Shown here in pieces: positions 26,337 through 34,817 of a stretch of 64,000 nt of DNA (position 1 is the stretch's first letter; each line of letters starts with the position of its first letter). The DNA is from Bacillota bacterium. GTDB taxonomy: Bacteria; Armatimonadota; HRBIN16. The stretch is from NCBI GenBank assembly GCA_023511455.1, contig JAIMBJ010000019.1, positions 1 to 64,000 on the forward strand, given 5' to 3'. The position numbers and the translations under genes were made by a program. Below the pieces are notes generated by a model that was not told the DNA's origin, made no database searches, and saw nothing but the letters and a program-made list of their open reading frames with translations.

Positions 26337-27236
26337 ATGCCCATTGCGGTTGGAATAGCTTTCAAGCGCGTGGCGCGCTCGTACTGGTTTGACCCGGCAG
26401 GGTACGAACTGAAGGAGTGGGATAAGGTCATCGTGGAGACCGCACGCGGTCAGGAGATGGGCACGGTGCGTATCCCTCCGCGCGAGGTCGTCGACGAGGA
26501 TTTGCAGGCACCGCTGAAGCCCATCCTGCGCCCAGCCACCCCCGAAGACCTGGAACAGTACAGGCAAAACCTGTATATGGCAAAAGAGGCTTTCGGCATC
26601 TGCCGGGACAAGATAGCCAAACACGGCTTGCCGATGAAGCTGGTTCACTGTGAGTATGCCTTTGACCGCACGCAGCTCACCTTCTACTTCGTGGCGGAGA
26701 ACCGTGTGGACTTTCGCGAGCTGGTGCGGGACCTCGCCGCCACTTTCCGCACGCGCATCCAGCTGCTGCAGATTGGTCCCCGCGACCAGGCGAAGATGAT
26801 GGGCGGCATCGGTCCGTGTGGACTGACGCTGTGTTGCAGCACCTTCCTGAAGGAGTTCACACCCATCTCGATGAAGATGGCGAAGGACCAGAGCCTGTTC
26901 CTGAACCCGGTGAAGTTCTCGGGCGTGTGCGGCAAGCTGATGTGCTGCCTGCAATACGAGCATGACATGTATAAGGACGCCCGGTCGCGCTTGCCCCGAA
27001 TCGGCGACACCGTGCAGACCCCGCGCGGAGAGGGGCGCGTGAGCGACCTGAACATCCTTAAGGAAGAGGTGATGGTGGAGTTTCCCGATGGGACAATCAT
27101 CACTTATGCCGCATCGGAGTTACAGTGGGAGAAACAGGTGACCGGTTGCGCCTGCGCTGCTGGCGGTGCTGTCGAAGTGGTGGAAGAAGAGCCCATCGTC
27201 GACGAGGAGGTGCCGGATACCGATGCCTATCTATGA
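26337..27236 (+). CDS. ricT: PSP1-domain protein RicT (YaaT family)
   Basis: A 299-residue protein of the YaaT/RicT family. In Bacillus, RicT works with RicA and RicF in an iron-sulfur complex that affects RNase Y specificity and phosphorelay activity. Conserved segments are KVIVETARGQEMGTV near residue 30, the PSP1 core (FYFVAENRVDFRELVRDLA), and the cysteine-rich GPCGLTLCCSTFL plus GVCGKLMCCLQYEHDMY, the expected metal ligands. VEFPDGTIITYAASELQ follows before an acidic C-terminal tail. The ATG at 26337 is preceded by GGGGGA. It leads an operon that overlaps the zinc-ribbon gene and ends with rng. Confidence 0.92.
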   Translation: MPIAVGIAFKRVARSYWFDPAGYELKEWDKVIVETARGQEMGTVRIPPREVVDEDLQAPLKPILRPATPEDLEQYRQNLYMAKEAFGICRDKIAKHGLPMKLVHCEYAFDRTQLTFYFVAENRVDFRELVRDLAATFRTRIQLLQIGPRDQAKMMGGIGPCGLTLCCSTFLKEFTPISMKMAKDQSLFLNPVKFSGVCGKLMCCLQYEHDMYKDARSRLPRIGDTVQTPRGEGRVSDLNILKEEVMVEFPDGTIITYAASELQWEKQVTGCACAAGGAVEVVEEEPIVDEEVPDTDAYL

Positions 27237-27465
27237 GTTTCGCTGCAAAGGGTGCGGTCAGAAGTTCGAGCAGAGGTTTTCCAGCACCGATGTCTCCGGG
27301 GTGACCTGTCCCCAGTGCGGGTCAACGGAAGTATCGCGCCTTATCTCGCTGTTTTTCTCGCCGAAGGTGAGCAAAGATATGGGTGTGATCGGATGCGACA
27401 GATGCACGGGAGGCAATCCGCCTCCGTTTTGCGAACCGGGGCGTTGTCCTTCCTGTGAGACGTGA
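27223..27465 (+). CDS. FmdB-family zinc-ribbon protein
   Basis: An 80-residue protein starting MPIYEFRCKGCGQKFEQRF with a CPQCGS pair further on: a classic FmdB-type zinc ribbon of four cysteines. A second cysteine set (GCDRCTGGN, CEPGRCPSC) lies at the C-terminus, which is richer in cysteine than many family members. Its start overlaps the end of ricT by 14 bases. Proteins of this kind are often regulatory, but the function here is unknown. Confidence 0.88.
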   Translation: MPIYEFRCKGCGQKFEQRFSSTDVSGVTCPQCGSTEVSRLISLFFSPKVSKDMGVIGCDRCTGGNPPPFCEPGRCPSCET

Positions 27466-27466
27466 G

Positions 27467-27721
27467 ATGCGCCACAACTCTCGCCAGCAATGGGTGCTTT
27501 TGTACTCCACCCCGAACGTGATGGAGGGTAACATCATTGTAGACCTGCTGCGCAGCGCAGGGGTGAAGGTGTTTGTACGCACGCTGGGACACGTTTACGT
27601 CACATGGGGAATGGAAATCCTGGTACCGCAGGACCAACTGGAACAGGCTCAGCAGGTGTTAGCGGAAGCAAAAGAAGCACGCGAACCGGAAGAAGGAGAT
27701 AATGGACATTATGGGGAGTGA
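27467..27721 (+). CDS. DUF2007-type putative signal-transducing protein
   Basis: An 84-residue soluble protein. WVLLYSTPNVMEGNIIVDLL and then LRSAGVKVFVRTLG, followed by MEILVPQDQLEQAQQVL, match the pattern of DUF2007: a strand, a helix that acts on a paired segment, then a final helix, much like a degenerate ferredoxin fold. The C-terminus is acidic. The ATG at 27467 is just after the zinc-ribbon stop; a GTG at 27455 is possible. The end overlaps metG by 20 bases. Confidence 0.72.
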   Translation: MRHNSRQQWVLLYSTPNVMEGNIIVDLLRSAGVKVFVRTLGHVYVTWGMEILVPQDQLEQAQQVLAEAKEAREPEEGDNGHYGE

Positions 27722-29645
27722 AAAGGCGTACTATGTGACTACCCCGATTTATTACGTGAACAGTTCGCCACACATCGGCAGCACATTGACCACACTGGCA
27801 GCGGACGTGCTGGCGCGCTACCAGAAGATGCGCGGGCGCAGGGTGTGGCTCCTCACCGGCACCGACGAGAACGCCATCAAGGTGCACCGCGCCGCGCAGG
27901 AGCGGGGCGTGCCCACGCAGCAGTTCGTGGACGAGCTCGCCGCCGAGTTCCAGCAGGCATGGAAGGTGATGCACATCGAATACGATGACTTCATCCGCAC
28001 CACCGAGCCACGCCATGTGCGCGTGGTGCAGGAGTTTTTCCGCCGGATGCGCGAAAAGGGCGATATCTACAAGGGCATCTACGAAGGCTGGTACTGCGTG
28101 TCGGATGAAACCTTCTTCGCCCCGTCTGATGTGGGCGAGGACAAACTGTGCCCCAACGCCGAGTGCCGTCGCCCTCTGCAGTGGGTGCAGGAAGAGGATT
28201 ACTTCTTCCGCCTTTCCGCCTACGGGGACCGCTTGCTGCAATATATCGTAGAGCATCCCGACTGGCTGGAGCCGGAGTTTCGCAAGAACGAGGTCATCGC
28301 CTTCATCAAGCAGGGGCTGCGCGACCAGAGCGTCACCCGCGCCAACCCGGGCTGGGGCATCCCCGTGCCCGGCGAGCCGGATAAGGTCATCTACGTGTGG
28401 TTCGACGCGCTGATTAACTACGTCTCCGCCACCGGCTGGCCCGAAGATATGGAACGCTACCGGCAGCTCTGGCCCGCCGTGCACCTGATGGGCAAGGAGA
28501 TTTTCGTGCGCTTCCACGCCACCCTCTGGCCTGCCATGCTGATGTCGCTGGGTCTGCCTGTGCCGGAGCGGATCTTCGGGCATGGCTGGTGGACCATCGG
28601 CGGCGAGAAGGGGAGCAAGTCCAAAGGCAACCTGCCCCACCCGGTGCAGCTGGCGAAGGATATCGCCGCGTGGTCGGGAGCGGATTTCGAACTCGCGGTG
28701 GACGCCGAGCGATACCTGTTGATTCGCGAGATGCAGTTCGGGCTGGACAGCGAGTTCTCGGAGGAATCCTTCCGCAAACGCTATAACAGCGACCTTGCCA
28801 ACGACCTGGGCAACCTGCTCAATCGCACGCTGAACATGGTCTGGCGCTACGCGCAGGGACGGGTGCCCAAACCGCTCGAACACCACGCGGAACTGGCGCA
28901 GCTGGCGGCGGACATCGAGAGGGACATTGAGGAAGAGGTTTACCGCTTCCGTCTCAACGGCGTGCTGGAGCAAATCTGGCGGATGGTGTCGCGCCTGAAC
29001 AAGTATCTGGATGAGCAGGCACCGTGGAGCCTTTACCGCAACGGCGAGACCGAGCGTGCGCAGGGCGTGCTGTATGATGTGCTGGAGGGAGTACGGCTGT
29101 GCGCCCTGTGGCTGGCACCCACCATGCCAGTGGCGACGGCACGCATCTGGCAACAGCTGGGCATCGATACGCCGGCGGTGCAGGCGAGCTGGCAGGCGGA
29201 AAGCGTGTGGGGGCGGTTGCAACCGGGCACGAGCGTGCAGCAGCCACAGCCCCTGTTCCCGCGCATTACGGATGAAGCGGTGACAGTGAAGATGGAAAAG
29301 GAGACCGACATGGAGCAGAGCAACCTGATTACCATTCAGGATTTTCAGAAGCTGGAAATCAAAATCGCCGAGGTGAAGTCGGCGGAACCCGTTCCGAACA
29401 CGTCCAAACTGCTGAAACTCACCGTCGATATCGGCGGAGAGGAGCGCACGCTGGTGGCTGGTATCGCCGAGACCTACAGCCCACAGGATGTCATCGGCAG
29501 GCAGATTGTGGTGCTGACCAACCTGCAACCCGCCACCATTCGCGGCGTGCCATCGCAGGGCATGTTGCTGGCGGCGGAAGTGGACGGTAAAGCCATCCTG
29601 CTGACGCCTGACAAGCCTGTACCTGTTGGAAGCAAGGTGCGTTAA
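27702..29645 (+). CDS. metG: Methionine-tRNA ligase with C-terminal tRNA-binding domain
   Basis: Charges tRNA(Met). A 647-residue chain: class I catalytic core with VTTPIYYVNSSPHIGSTLTT (HIGH site as HIGS) and GTDENAIKVHRAA, a partial zinc knuckle (LCPNAECRRPLQW), the anticodon-reading helices, and KGSKSKGN, a variant of KMSKS in which Met is replaced by Gly. From about residue 540 (MEQSNLITIQDFQKLEIKIA) an EMAPII/Trbp111-like tRNA-binding domain follows, ending LTPDKPVPVGSKVR. RBS AAGGAGATA immediately precedes the ATG at 27702; ATG at 27711 is an alternative. Confidence 0.96.
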   Translation: MDIMGSEKAYYVTTPIYYVNSSPHIGSTLTTLAADVLARYQKMRGRRVWLLTGTDENAIKVHRAAQERGVPTQQFVDELAAEFQQAWKVMHIEYDDFIRTTEPRHVRVVQEFFRRMREKGDIYKGIYEGWYCVSDETFFAPSDVGEDKLCPNAECRRPLQWVQEEDYFFRLSAYGDRLLQYIVEHPDWLEPEFRKNEVIAFIKQGLRDQSVTRANPGWGIPVPGEPDKVIYVWFDALINYVSATGWPEDMERYRQLWPAVHLMGKEIFVRFHATLWPAMLMSLGLPVPERIFGHGWWTIGGEKGSKSKGNLPHPVQLAKDIAAWSGADFELAVDAERYLLIREMQFGLDSEFSEESFRKRYNSDLANDLGNLLNRTLNMVWRYAQGRVPKPLEHHAELAQLAADIERDIEEEVYRFRLNGVLEQIWRMVSRLNKYLDEQAPWSLYRNGETERAQGVLYDVLEGVRLCALWLAPTMPVATARIWQQLGIDTPAVQASWQAESVWGRLQPGTSVQQPQPLFPRITDEAVTVKMEKETDMEQSNLITIQDFQKLEIKIAEVKSAEPVPNTSKLLKLTVDIGGEERTLVAGIAETYSPQDVIGRQIVVLTNLQPATIRGVPSQGMLLAAEVDGKAILLTPDKPVPVGSKVR

Positions 29646-29646
29646 C

Positions 29647-29856
29647 ATGCAGCAGACGCCGAACTCTTTCATCGGCAGGCGCGTGCAGGTCTGGTCGCGT
29701 TCTGGCAGCGCTGAGCACAAGGACGAGGGCATTCTCCGCGCCATTGCCAACAACTGGGTCGCCATCGAGAACGACAAGGGCGAGTGGTTACTTTTCCCCG
29801 CGGTGGCGGTGCGGCTGGTGAAGGTGTTTCCAGAAACAGACTCCGCTTTGCGATAG
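29647..29856 (+). CDS. Small hypothetical protein with LSm/SH3-like pattern, 69 residues
   Basis: Starts one base after the metG stop with AAGGTG upstream. The sequence SFIGRRVQVWSRSGSAEHKD, then GILRAIANNWVAIENDKGEW and LLFPAVAVRLVKVF, reads as short beta strands with a conserved Gly turn, much like Sm-like or SH3-like barrels that modify RNA-binding surfaces. I do not recognise the family. Its place between metG and the mobA-like gene suggests co-transcription only. Confidence 0.68.
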   Translation: MQQTPNSFIGRRVQVWSRSGSAEHKDEGILRAIANNWVAIENDKGEWLLFPAVAVRLVKVFPETDSALR

Positions 29857-29858
29857 GC

Positions 29859-30464
29859 GTGAACGCACCGGGAGCAGCAGCGATACTGGCAGGGGGCAGT
29901 AGCCGGCGGATGGGCACGCCCAAAGCGTTGCTACAATGGCAAGGGCGTCCGCTGTTGGAGTATGTGGCGACCCGTCTTCAGACCGCCTTCTCGCAGGTAG
30001 TGGTGATTGGCGGAGAGGCGGCGTGGGTCACCGCGCCCGGCGTGGAGTGGGTACCGGATGAACAACCGGGCGCAGGTGTAGCCGCAGCCATACTGACTGC
30101 CCTGCACCATCTGCAGCAACCGTGCTTCGTATGCGCCTGCGATATGCCCTTCGTGCATGTGGAGTTCGGCAGGTGGTTAGTGGAGAACGCGGCGGGCGCC
30201 GCGGTACATGTGCCGCGCTGGCTGGGGCAGGCGCAACCTCTGCACGCGGCGTGGCTTCCCGAGGCGGCACCCTTCTTAGAGTCGAGCCTGCGGGAGGGGG
30301 AGTACGCCATGTGGCGCGTCCTGCAGCAAATGGAGAAGGCGGGTATACTGCAGTGGGCACAGGAAGAGGTCATACGCCGCTTCGATGCCGACGGGCAGTG
30401 CTTCGTCAACCTGAACACCCCGCAAGAGTGGCAACGGTGGAAAACAGCCTCGGAAAGGAGGTGA
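29859..30464 (+). CDS. MobA-like NTP transferase (molybdenum cofactor guanylyltransferase family)
   Basis: A 201-residue nucleotidyltransferase. The N-terminal signature AAILAGGSSRRMGTPKALLQW is the GTP-binding loop of MobA and related enzymes, followed by VVIGGEAAW, VPDEQPGAGVAAAILTAL and FVCACDMPFVH, where the Asp binds metal. Such proteins attach GMP or CMP to molybdopterin, or act on similar substrates. No other molybdenum-cofactor gene is in the window. The start is uncertain: I use the GTG at 29859; GTG at 29826 in the same frame is possible. Confidence 0.82.
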   Translation: MNAPGAAAILAGGSSRRMGTPKALLQWQGRPLLEYVATRLQTAFSQVVVIGGEAAWVTAPGVEWVPDEQPGAGVAAAILTALHHLQQPCFVCACDMPFVHVEFGRWLVENAAGAAVHVPRWLGQAQPLHAAWLPEAAPFLESSLREGEYAMWRVLQQMEKAGILQWAQEEVIRRFDADGQCFVNLNTPQEWQRWKTASERR

Positions 30465-30473
30465 GGCAGGCAG

Positions 30474-32207
30474 ATGAAAAAGGAAATCATCGTGAACGTG
30501 GGCAGCCGTGAGACGCGCATTGCCGTGCTGGAAGACGACCGTCTCATGGAGCTGCATGTGGAGCGCGAAGAGCGCATCGTGGGCAGTATCTACAAGTCGC
30601 GTGTGGCAAACGTGCTGCCCGGCATGGATGCGGCTTTTGTGGATATCGGGCTCGAGCGCAATGCGTTTCTGTATGTGGGCGATATCCTGCCCGAAAGCGG
30701 CGAAGAAACCCCTGCCCCCGCGTCGATGCGTCGTTCCGCCCTGCGCAACCGCAACATCAAGGAGATCCTGCGCGTGGGACAGGAGATACTGGTGCAGGTC
30801 ACCAAAGGACCGCGCGGCACGAAGGGTTGCCGCGTCTCCACACGGATTACCCTGCCTGGCAGGTACGTGGTGCTGACGCCGGAAGGCGAGCATCTGGGCG
30901 TCTCTCGCAAAATCACCGACCCCAAAGAGCGCGAGCGACTGAAACGGCTGGGGCGCGAACTGCGCCCGGAGGGCTTCGGGCTGATTATCCGCACCGAAGC
31001 GGAAGACAAGAGTGAAGAGCAACTGCTGCAGGATATCGAGTGGCTGCTGGAGCAGTGGAGCAAGATTCAGGAGACCGCCCGCAAGGCGAAAGCGCCCGCG
31101 CTGATTCACAAAGACTACTCGCTGCTGTTCAAGACGGTACGCGACATCTTCAGCTCGGACACAACCCGTATGGTGATTGACGACCCGGAGGAGTTCCAGA
31201 AGGCAGTGGAGCTCGCCGGTCGCTTTGCGCCCAAACTCAAGTCTCGCATCGAATTGTACGACAAGGACGAGCCTATCTTCGACCACTTCCGCATCGAGCA
31301 GGAGATAGACCGCCTCATGAAGCGGCAGGTGTACCTGAAGTCGGGCGGTTACCTGACGATAGACGAAACCGAAGCGCTGACCACCATCGATGTGAACACG
31401 GGCAAGTTTACGGGCAGCACCAGTCTGGCAGACACCATCGTGCGTACGAACATCGAAGCCGCCGAGGAAGTAGCACGGCAACTGCGTTTGCGCGATTTGG
31501 GCGGGATTATCGTCATCGACTTCATCGACATGAGCAACGCGCATGACCGCCAGCAGGTGATGCGCACCCTGGAACGCGCCTTGAAACGCGACCGCGCCCG
31601 CACCAAAATCAGCCACATCAGCCCGCTGGGGCTGGTGCAGATGACGCGCAAGCGAACGGGCGAGTCGGTGGTGGAGCTTCTGATGGAGCCGTGTCCCTAC
31701 TGTGGTGGGCGGGGGCGTATCATCGCTCCCGAATCGGTCAGTCTGGACATCGAGCGAGACCTCACCCGCCGCGCCACCGCCGAGCACGCCGAAGCCTACC
31801 TCGTTATCGCGCACCCGAAGGTGGCGGAGCTGATTATCGGTCCCGAGGGCGAAAACGTGGATGAACTGGAACACGCCCTGCATTGCGCTATCTATGTGCG
31901 CAGCGACCCGGAAAGACACGTGGAGAGCTACGATATCCGACCGGGCACGATGGCAGACTTCGACCGTTCCTGGCTGGGCTTCCGACGCGCGCAGGTGGTA
32001 GAGTGTCTGGTGGAACCGTCCTCGCTGGCTGCGGACGGCAACCTGAAATTCATCGGCTGGACGGACGGCTTCCTGCTGGACCTCACGGACGGCGCAGAAT
32101 ACGCGGGGCAACGGGTGAAAGCGCGCCTGCTGGACGTTCGTCGCTCCTTTGCCTTTGCGGAAATCATCCCCTCGGCGCGCCCGCTGGAGCGTAACGAGAT
32201 ACCGTAG
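30474..32207 (+). CDS. rng: Ribonuclease G/E family endoribonuclease
   Basis: A 577-residue Rne/Rng enzyme for 5'-end-dependent cleavage of rRNA precursors and mRNA. The S1 domain covers about residues 35-125 (ERIVGSIYKSRVANVLPGMD, IGLERNAFLYVGDI). The catalytic part has GGYLTIDETEALTTIDVNTG and GGIIVIDFIDM with the metal-binding Asp residues, and CPYCGGRGRI is the zinc-link that joins subunits. The C-terminus beyond residue 420 has an extra domain ending with a TRAM-like segment (VKARLLDVRRSFAFAEIIP). RBS GGAGGTGAGG. It ends the ricT operon. Confidence 0.95.
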   Translation: MKKEIIVNVGSRETRIAVLEDDRLMELHVEREERIVGSIYKSRVANVLPGMDAAFVDIGLERNAFLYVGDILPESGEETPAPASMRRSALRNRNIKEILRVGQEILVQVTKGPRGTKGCRVSTRITLPGRYVVLTPEGEHLGVSRKITDPKERERLKRLGRELRPEGFGLIIRTEAEDKSEEQLLQDIEWLLEQWSKIQETARKAKAPALIHKDYSLLFKTVRDIFSSDTTRMVIDDPEEFQKAVELAGRFAPKLKSRIELYDKDEPIFDHFRIEQEIDRLMKRQVYLKSGGYLTIDETEALTTIDVNTGKFTGSTSLADTIVRTNIEAAEEVARQLRLRDLGGIIVIDFIDMSNAHDRQQVMRTLERALKRDRARTKISHISPLGLVQMTRKRTGESVVELLMEPCPYCGGRGRIIAPESVSLDIERDLTRRATAEHAEAYLVIAHPKVAELIIGPEGENVDELEHALHCAIYVRSDPERHVESYDIRPGTMADFDRSWLGFRRAQVVECLVEPSSLAADGNLKFIGWTDGFLLDLTDGAEYAGQRVKARLLDVRRSFAFAEIIPSARPLERNEIP

Positions 32208-32214
32208 CACAGGT

Positions 32215-32305
32215 GGAGGGCGAACCTCCCAGTGAGCCGAATCCGCATGCGACCTCCCCGCGGGTGGGGAGAAGGGTTTACGGCTCAGCAGGAGGCTCGC
32301 CCTCC
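32215..32305. repeat. Inverted intergenic repeat, family B copy 1
   Basis: GGAGGGCGAACCTCCCAGTG at the left and GGAGGCTCGCCCTCC at the right form an imperfect inverted repeat around an inner palindrome TCCCCGCGGGTGGGGA. The same end sequences recur at 34701-34805. It sits just after rng, between convergent genes, where it may form a bidirectional transcript end. Confidence 0.75.
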
Positions 32306-32327
32306 GAGGCGAAGGCTTCACGGTGCA

Positions 32328-33113
32328 CTACCGCCTGATGCGCAGGGGCAGTATCGAGTACTTCCGTTGCTCAAATTGCTCGCGGTTCTCGTATACCAGA
32401 ACAAGGTTGGTCAATCGACGCAGGGGGCGCATCAATATCTGACCGCGGTAGTACATGCCGGTGGAGGAACCGGCATCCAGATTGATGGCGTCCACACAGC
32501 CCAGTCGGTGCATGACCAGCGCCATCTGCCTCAGCGTGATGGGTTTGCGCGTGCCGACAAACAGCAGGTGGTTCTCGCGCGTCAAGCCCACCGCCAGCCG
32601 CCATGCCGGACGGAGCAGGTTCCTGTCGCGAAAACCCTCCGCACGCGGATACACCCCGATTCTGCCAGCCCTCACCAGACGCGGCCCCGAGCGGATGACG
32701 AAGTTGTACGCGCTCCAGTCCTCCCGGCGGTTGCGCTGGACATCCACAAACTCCACCTGATTATCGGGAGTGATGCAAAGCGCAGTGCCGATACCGCCGA
32801 AATGCACCATTCTTCCCTCTATCACGATATCACCCACAGGCAGATAGGAGCGCGTACCGAAAAAGGTTCCGGTAACTGCTGCGGTCGGTCGGGCGCGCGC
32901 TACCATGCTCTCCAGCGGCTCGGTGCGTCCACGCTGCTGCTTCGCCAGCATGCCCGTCACCTTCACGTTTTCATCGTTCATATTCACGCGAATGATTTTC
33001 ACCGGAATGTTCTGCACGGTGGTGGCAATCAGCTGCACACTGCTGCCAGCCGCCCACACCGTAGTGGATACATAGCACCACAGACCGAGCATCCACAGCC
33101 ATCGCACTCCCAT
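32328..33113 (-). CDS. Secreted phosphodiester glycosidase (NAGPA-domain) protein
   Basis: A 261-residue protein with a signal peptide (MGVRWLWMLGLWCYVSTTVWAAG). The body matches the NAGPA-type phosphodiester glycosidase domain: VKIIRVNMNDENVKV, AAVTGTFFGTRSYLPVGDIVIEG, the central RSGPRLVRAGR, and DAINLDAGSSTGMYYRG near the end, which carries the conserved LDxGxSxxM pattern. These enzymes cleave sugar phosphodiesters and are commonly extracellular. I chose the ATG at 33113 with AGAGGGAT upstream; an ATG at 33158 has the ribosome site too close and would spoil the signal peptide. Confidence 0.85.
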   Translation of the reverse strand: MGVRWLWMLGLWCYVSTTVWAAGSSVQLIATTVQNIPVKIIRVNMNDENVKVTGMLAKQQRGRTEPLESMVARARPTAAVTGTFFGTRSYLPVGDIVIEGRMVHFGGIGTALCITPDNQVEFVDVQRNRREDWSAYNFVIRSGPRLVRAGRIGVYPRAEGFRDRNLLRPAWRLAVGLTRENHLLFVGTRKPITLRQMALVMHRLGCVDAINLDAGSSTGMYYRGQILMRPLRRLTNLVLVYENREQFEQRKYSILPLRIRR

Positions 33114-33275
33114 CGCAATCCCTCTTCTGCTCCAGCTCTGCTGTACCGGTTGTTCCATATCCTGCCGTCGCTTGTTCGGTGTTATTAAGATACCTGAAAA
33201 CTCGCAGAGATACCAGTTTGACAGCGATGGTATGGCGTGATAAGATTCTGGTGCCCAATAGCAATGCTGACCATC

Positions 33276-33334
33276 GTCATGCTGAACGCGGTGAGGCATC
33301 CCGGAGATTCTTCGCTGACGCTCAGAATGACAGC
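33276..33334. repeat. Short interspersed repeat, family C copy 2
   Basis: GTCATGCTGAACGCGG at the left and CTCAGAATGACAGC at the right, with GAGATTCTTCGCTGACG inside. It matches the copy at 16171-16230 in order and size. It lies in the divergent space between the NAGPA gene and the dockerin-like gene. Confidence 0.75.
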
Positions 33335-33397
33335 AGCCATGACTGACAAACCATCATGTAGTCGCGCGCGGCGCACCCTTGGAAAGGAGATGTAGCC

Positions 33398-34693
33398 ATG
33401 CATATCGCCATGGTCTTGATATCGATCATCCTGTGGATAAACAGTGCATCTGCTCAGGTGGTCTTTTCGGACAATTTCGAAAGCTATCAGGGTCAGCAGC
33501 AGTTTGAACAGTATGACAACCCGAACGACCTGTTCGACGCTGTCTGGCTAACACGCAACGTGTGGCACGGGCAGATTGCCCCTCCCAACCTGCAGCTGGT
33601 CCACATCGTCAATCCCTATGTGCATCCAGCCTACCCGGGCGACCCTTACCTGCCTCAGCCCTCCGACGCAAAAGCACGCGGTAGCCAGAGCCTGTGGCTG
33701 AAAGCGGGTGCGCACCGCGCCAACTTCCTGAACCTGTCCGCGCCACTGGGCGTCGGGGCATACGTGGACTGGTGGTTTTATGATACCGGTTCCGCAGGTA
33801 AACAGGCGAACGCCTGGGTGGAACTGCTGTATTACAGCACAGGGTTACTGGATGTGGGAGCGGGAGTGACCACCGGGCAGGTGACCTCGTTTTCACTGGG
33901 CGCGGCAAGCTTCGACCCGAAGGCAAATCTCAACACCTATCAGGTGCGAGGAGACATTTCAGACCCTGCCTACTATCCGCCCGACTCGTTCGCCAGTCAG
34001 GGAGGTGGGGCGGCGACATGGGCAAACTTTGCCGGTACCGCCCGCAGTGCGGGCTGGCATCACGCCGCTATCTGGCTTTGGAAACCTGATGAGGTTCTCT
34101 TCATCGTCGATGGCGTGCTGAAGACGGAACCGCGTAACCCGGCGTATGGCGCCACGACGGTGCGCATTCGGGGACTTGCCAGCAACGCCACCGATTTCTA
34201 CTTCGATGACGTCACGATAGGCACAGGCATTCCTCCCGCCATGCCCCGTTCAAACACCGCCTGCGCCGTCACGCTCACCGATTTCGTGGGCGATTACTCG
34301 CTGGTGGCTCTGCAGGTAGAGATACGCCAGCCCGACGATACGCAACCCCTGGAGACGCAAACGGTTTCGCTCTCGGAAGGGGGAAGTGTGCAACTCGCCC
34401 TGCCGGTCGGCACGTGGGATGTGGCGTTTAAGGCAGACCGTTCCCTGCGCCGGGTGTCGCGCAGTGTCAATGTGCCCTTCAGTGGCACGCTGAGCGTATC
34501 CCTGCTGGGTGGTGATGCCGATGGAGATAATGAAGTCACCCTGTTCGACTTCGGCAGGCTGGTGGCGGCGTTTGGCGCGTTTCGTGGCGACCCCCACTTC
34601 GACCCCGCCACCGACTTCGACGGCGACGAGGAGATCAGCCTGTTCGATTTCGGCGTTCTGGTGCGCAATTTCGGGCTGATTGGGGACGAGTAA
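33398..34693 (+). CDS. Secreted protein with C-terminal dockerin-like EF-hand pair
   Basis: A 431-residue protein with a signal peptide (MHIAMVLISIILWINSASAQ), a lectin-like beta-sandwich of about 260 residues (for example WWFYDTGSAGKQANAWVELL and IRGLASNATDFYFDDVTIGTG), a second small beta domain, and at the end two EF-hand loops, GDADGDNEVTLFDFGRLV and TDFDGDEEISLFDFGVLV, in the arrangement of dockerin type I. The linker precedes them without a cohesin being visible in the window. RBS AAAGGAGATG. The role is probably extracellular binding; the ligand is unknown. Confidence 0.82.
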   Translation: MHIAMVLISIILWINSASAQVVFSDNFESYQGQQQFEQYDNPNDLFDAVWLTRNVWHGQIAPPNLQLVHIVNPYVHPAYPGDPYLPQPSDAKARGSQSLWLKAGAHRANFLNLSAPLGVGAYVDWWFYDTGSAGKQANAWVELLYYSTGLLDVGAGVTTGQVTSFSLGAASFDPKANLNTYQVRGDISDPAYYPPDSFASQGGGAATWANFAGTARSAGWHHAAIWLWKPDEVLFIVDGVLKTEPRNPAYGATTVRIRGLASNATDFYFDDVTIGTGIPPAMPRSNTACAVTLTDFVGDYSLVALQVEIRQPDDTQPLETQTVSLSEGGSVQLALPVGTWDVAFKADRSLRRVSRSVNVPFSGTLSVSLLGGDADGDNEVTLFDFGRLVAAFGAFRGDPHFDPATDFDGDEEISLFDFGVLVRNFGLIGDE

Positions 34694-34700
34694 GGGACCC

Positions 34701-34805
34701 GGCGGGAGCCTCGCCTTCCAATAGGCAATCGGTTCATGAACTGGAGGGCGAACCTCCCGGTGAGCCGAACACTTGGCGAACGACTCGGCGGGAGCCTCGC
34801 CCTCC
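34701..34805. repeat. Inverted intergenic repeat, family B copy 2 (composite)
   Basis: GGCGGGAGCCTCGCC at 34701, then GGAGGGCGAACCTCCCGGTG with TGAGCCGA and finally GGCGGGAGCCTCGCCCTCC at 34787-34805. Two copies of the right-hand half flank one left-hand half. It lies between the dockerin-like gene and the convergent pfp gene, at a likely transcript end. Confidence 0.72.
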
Positions 34806-34817
34806 AAGAGGTACCTG

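Noticed and set aside
27600-29777. Long minus-strand open frame opposite metG
   Set aside because: It is a complement of metG codons with biased Leu/His/Arg content; metG has all its motifs.
30276-32321. Long minus-strand open frame opposite rng
   Set aside because: Same reason: complement of a well-supported gene, no motifs of its own.
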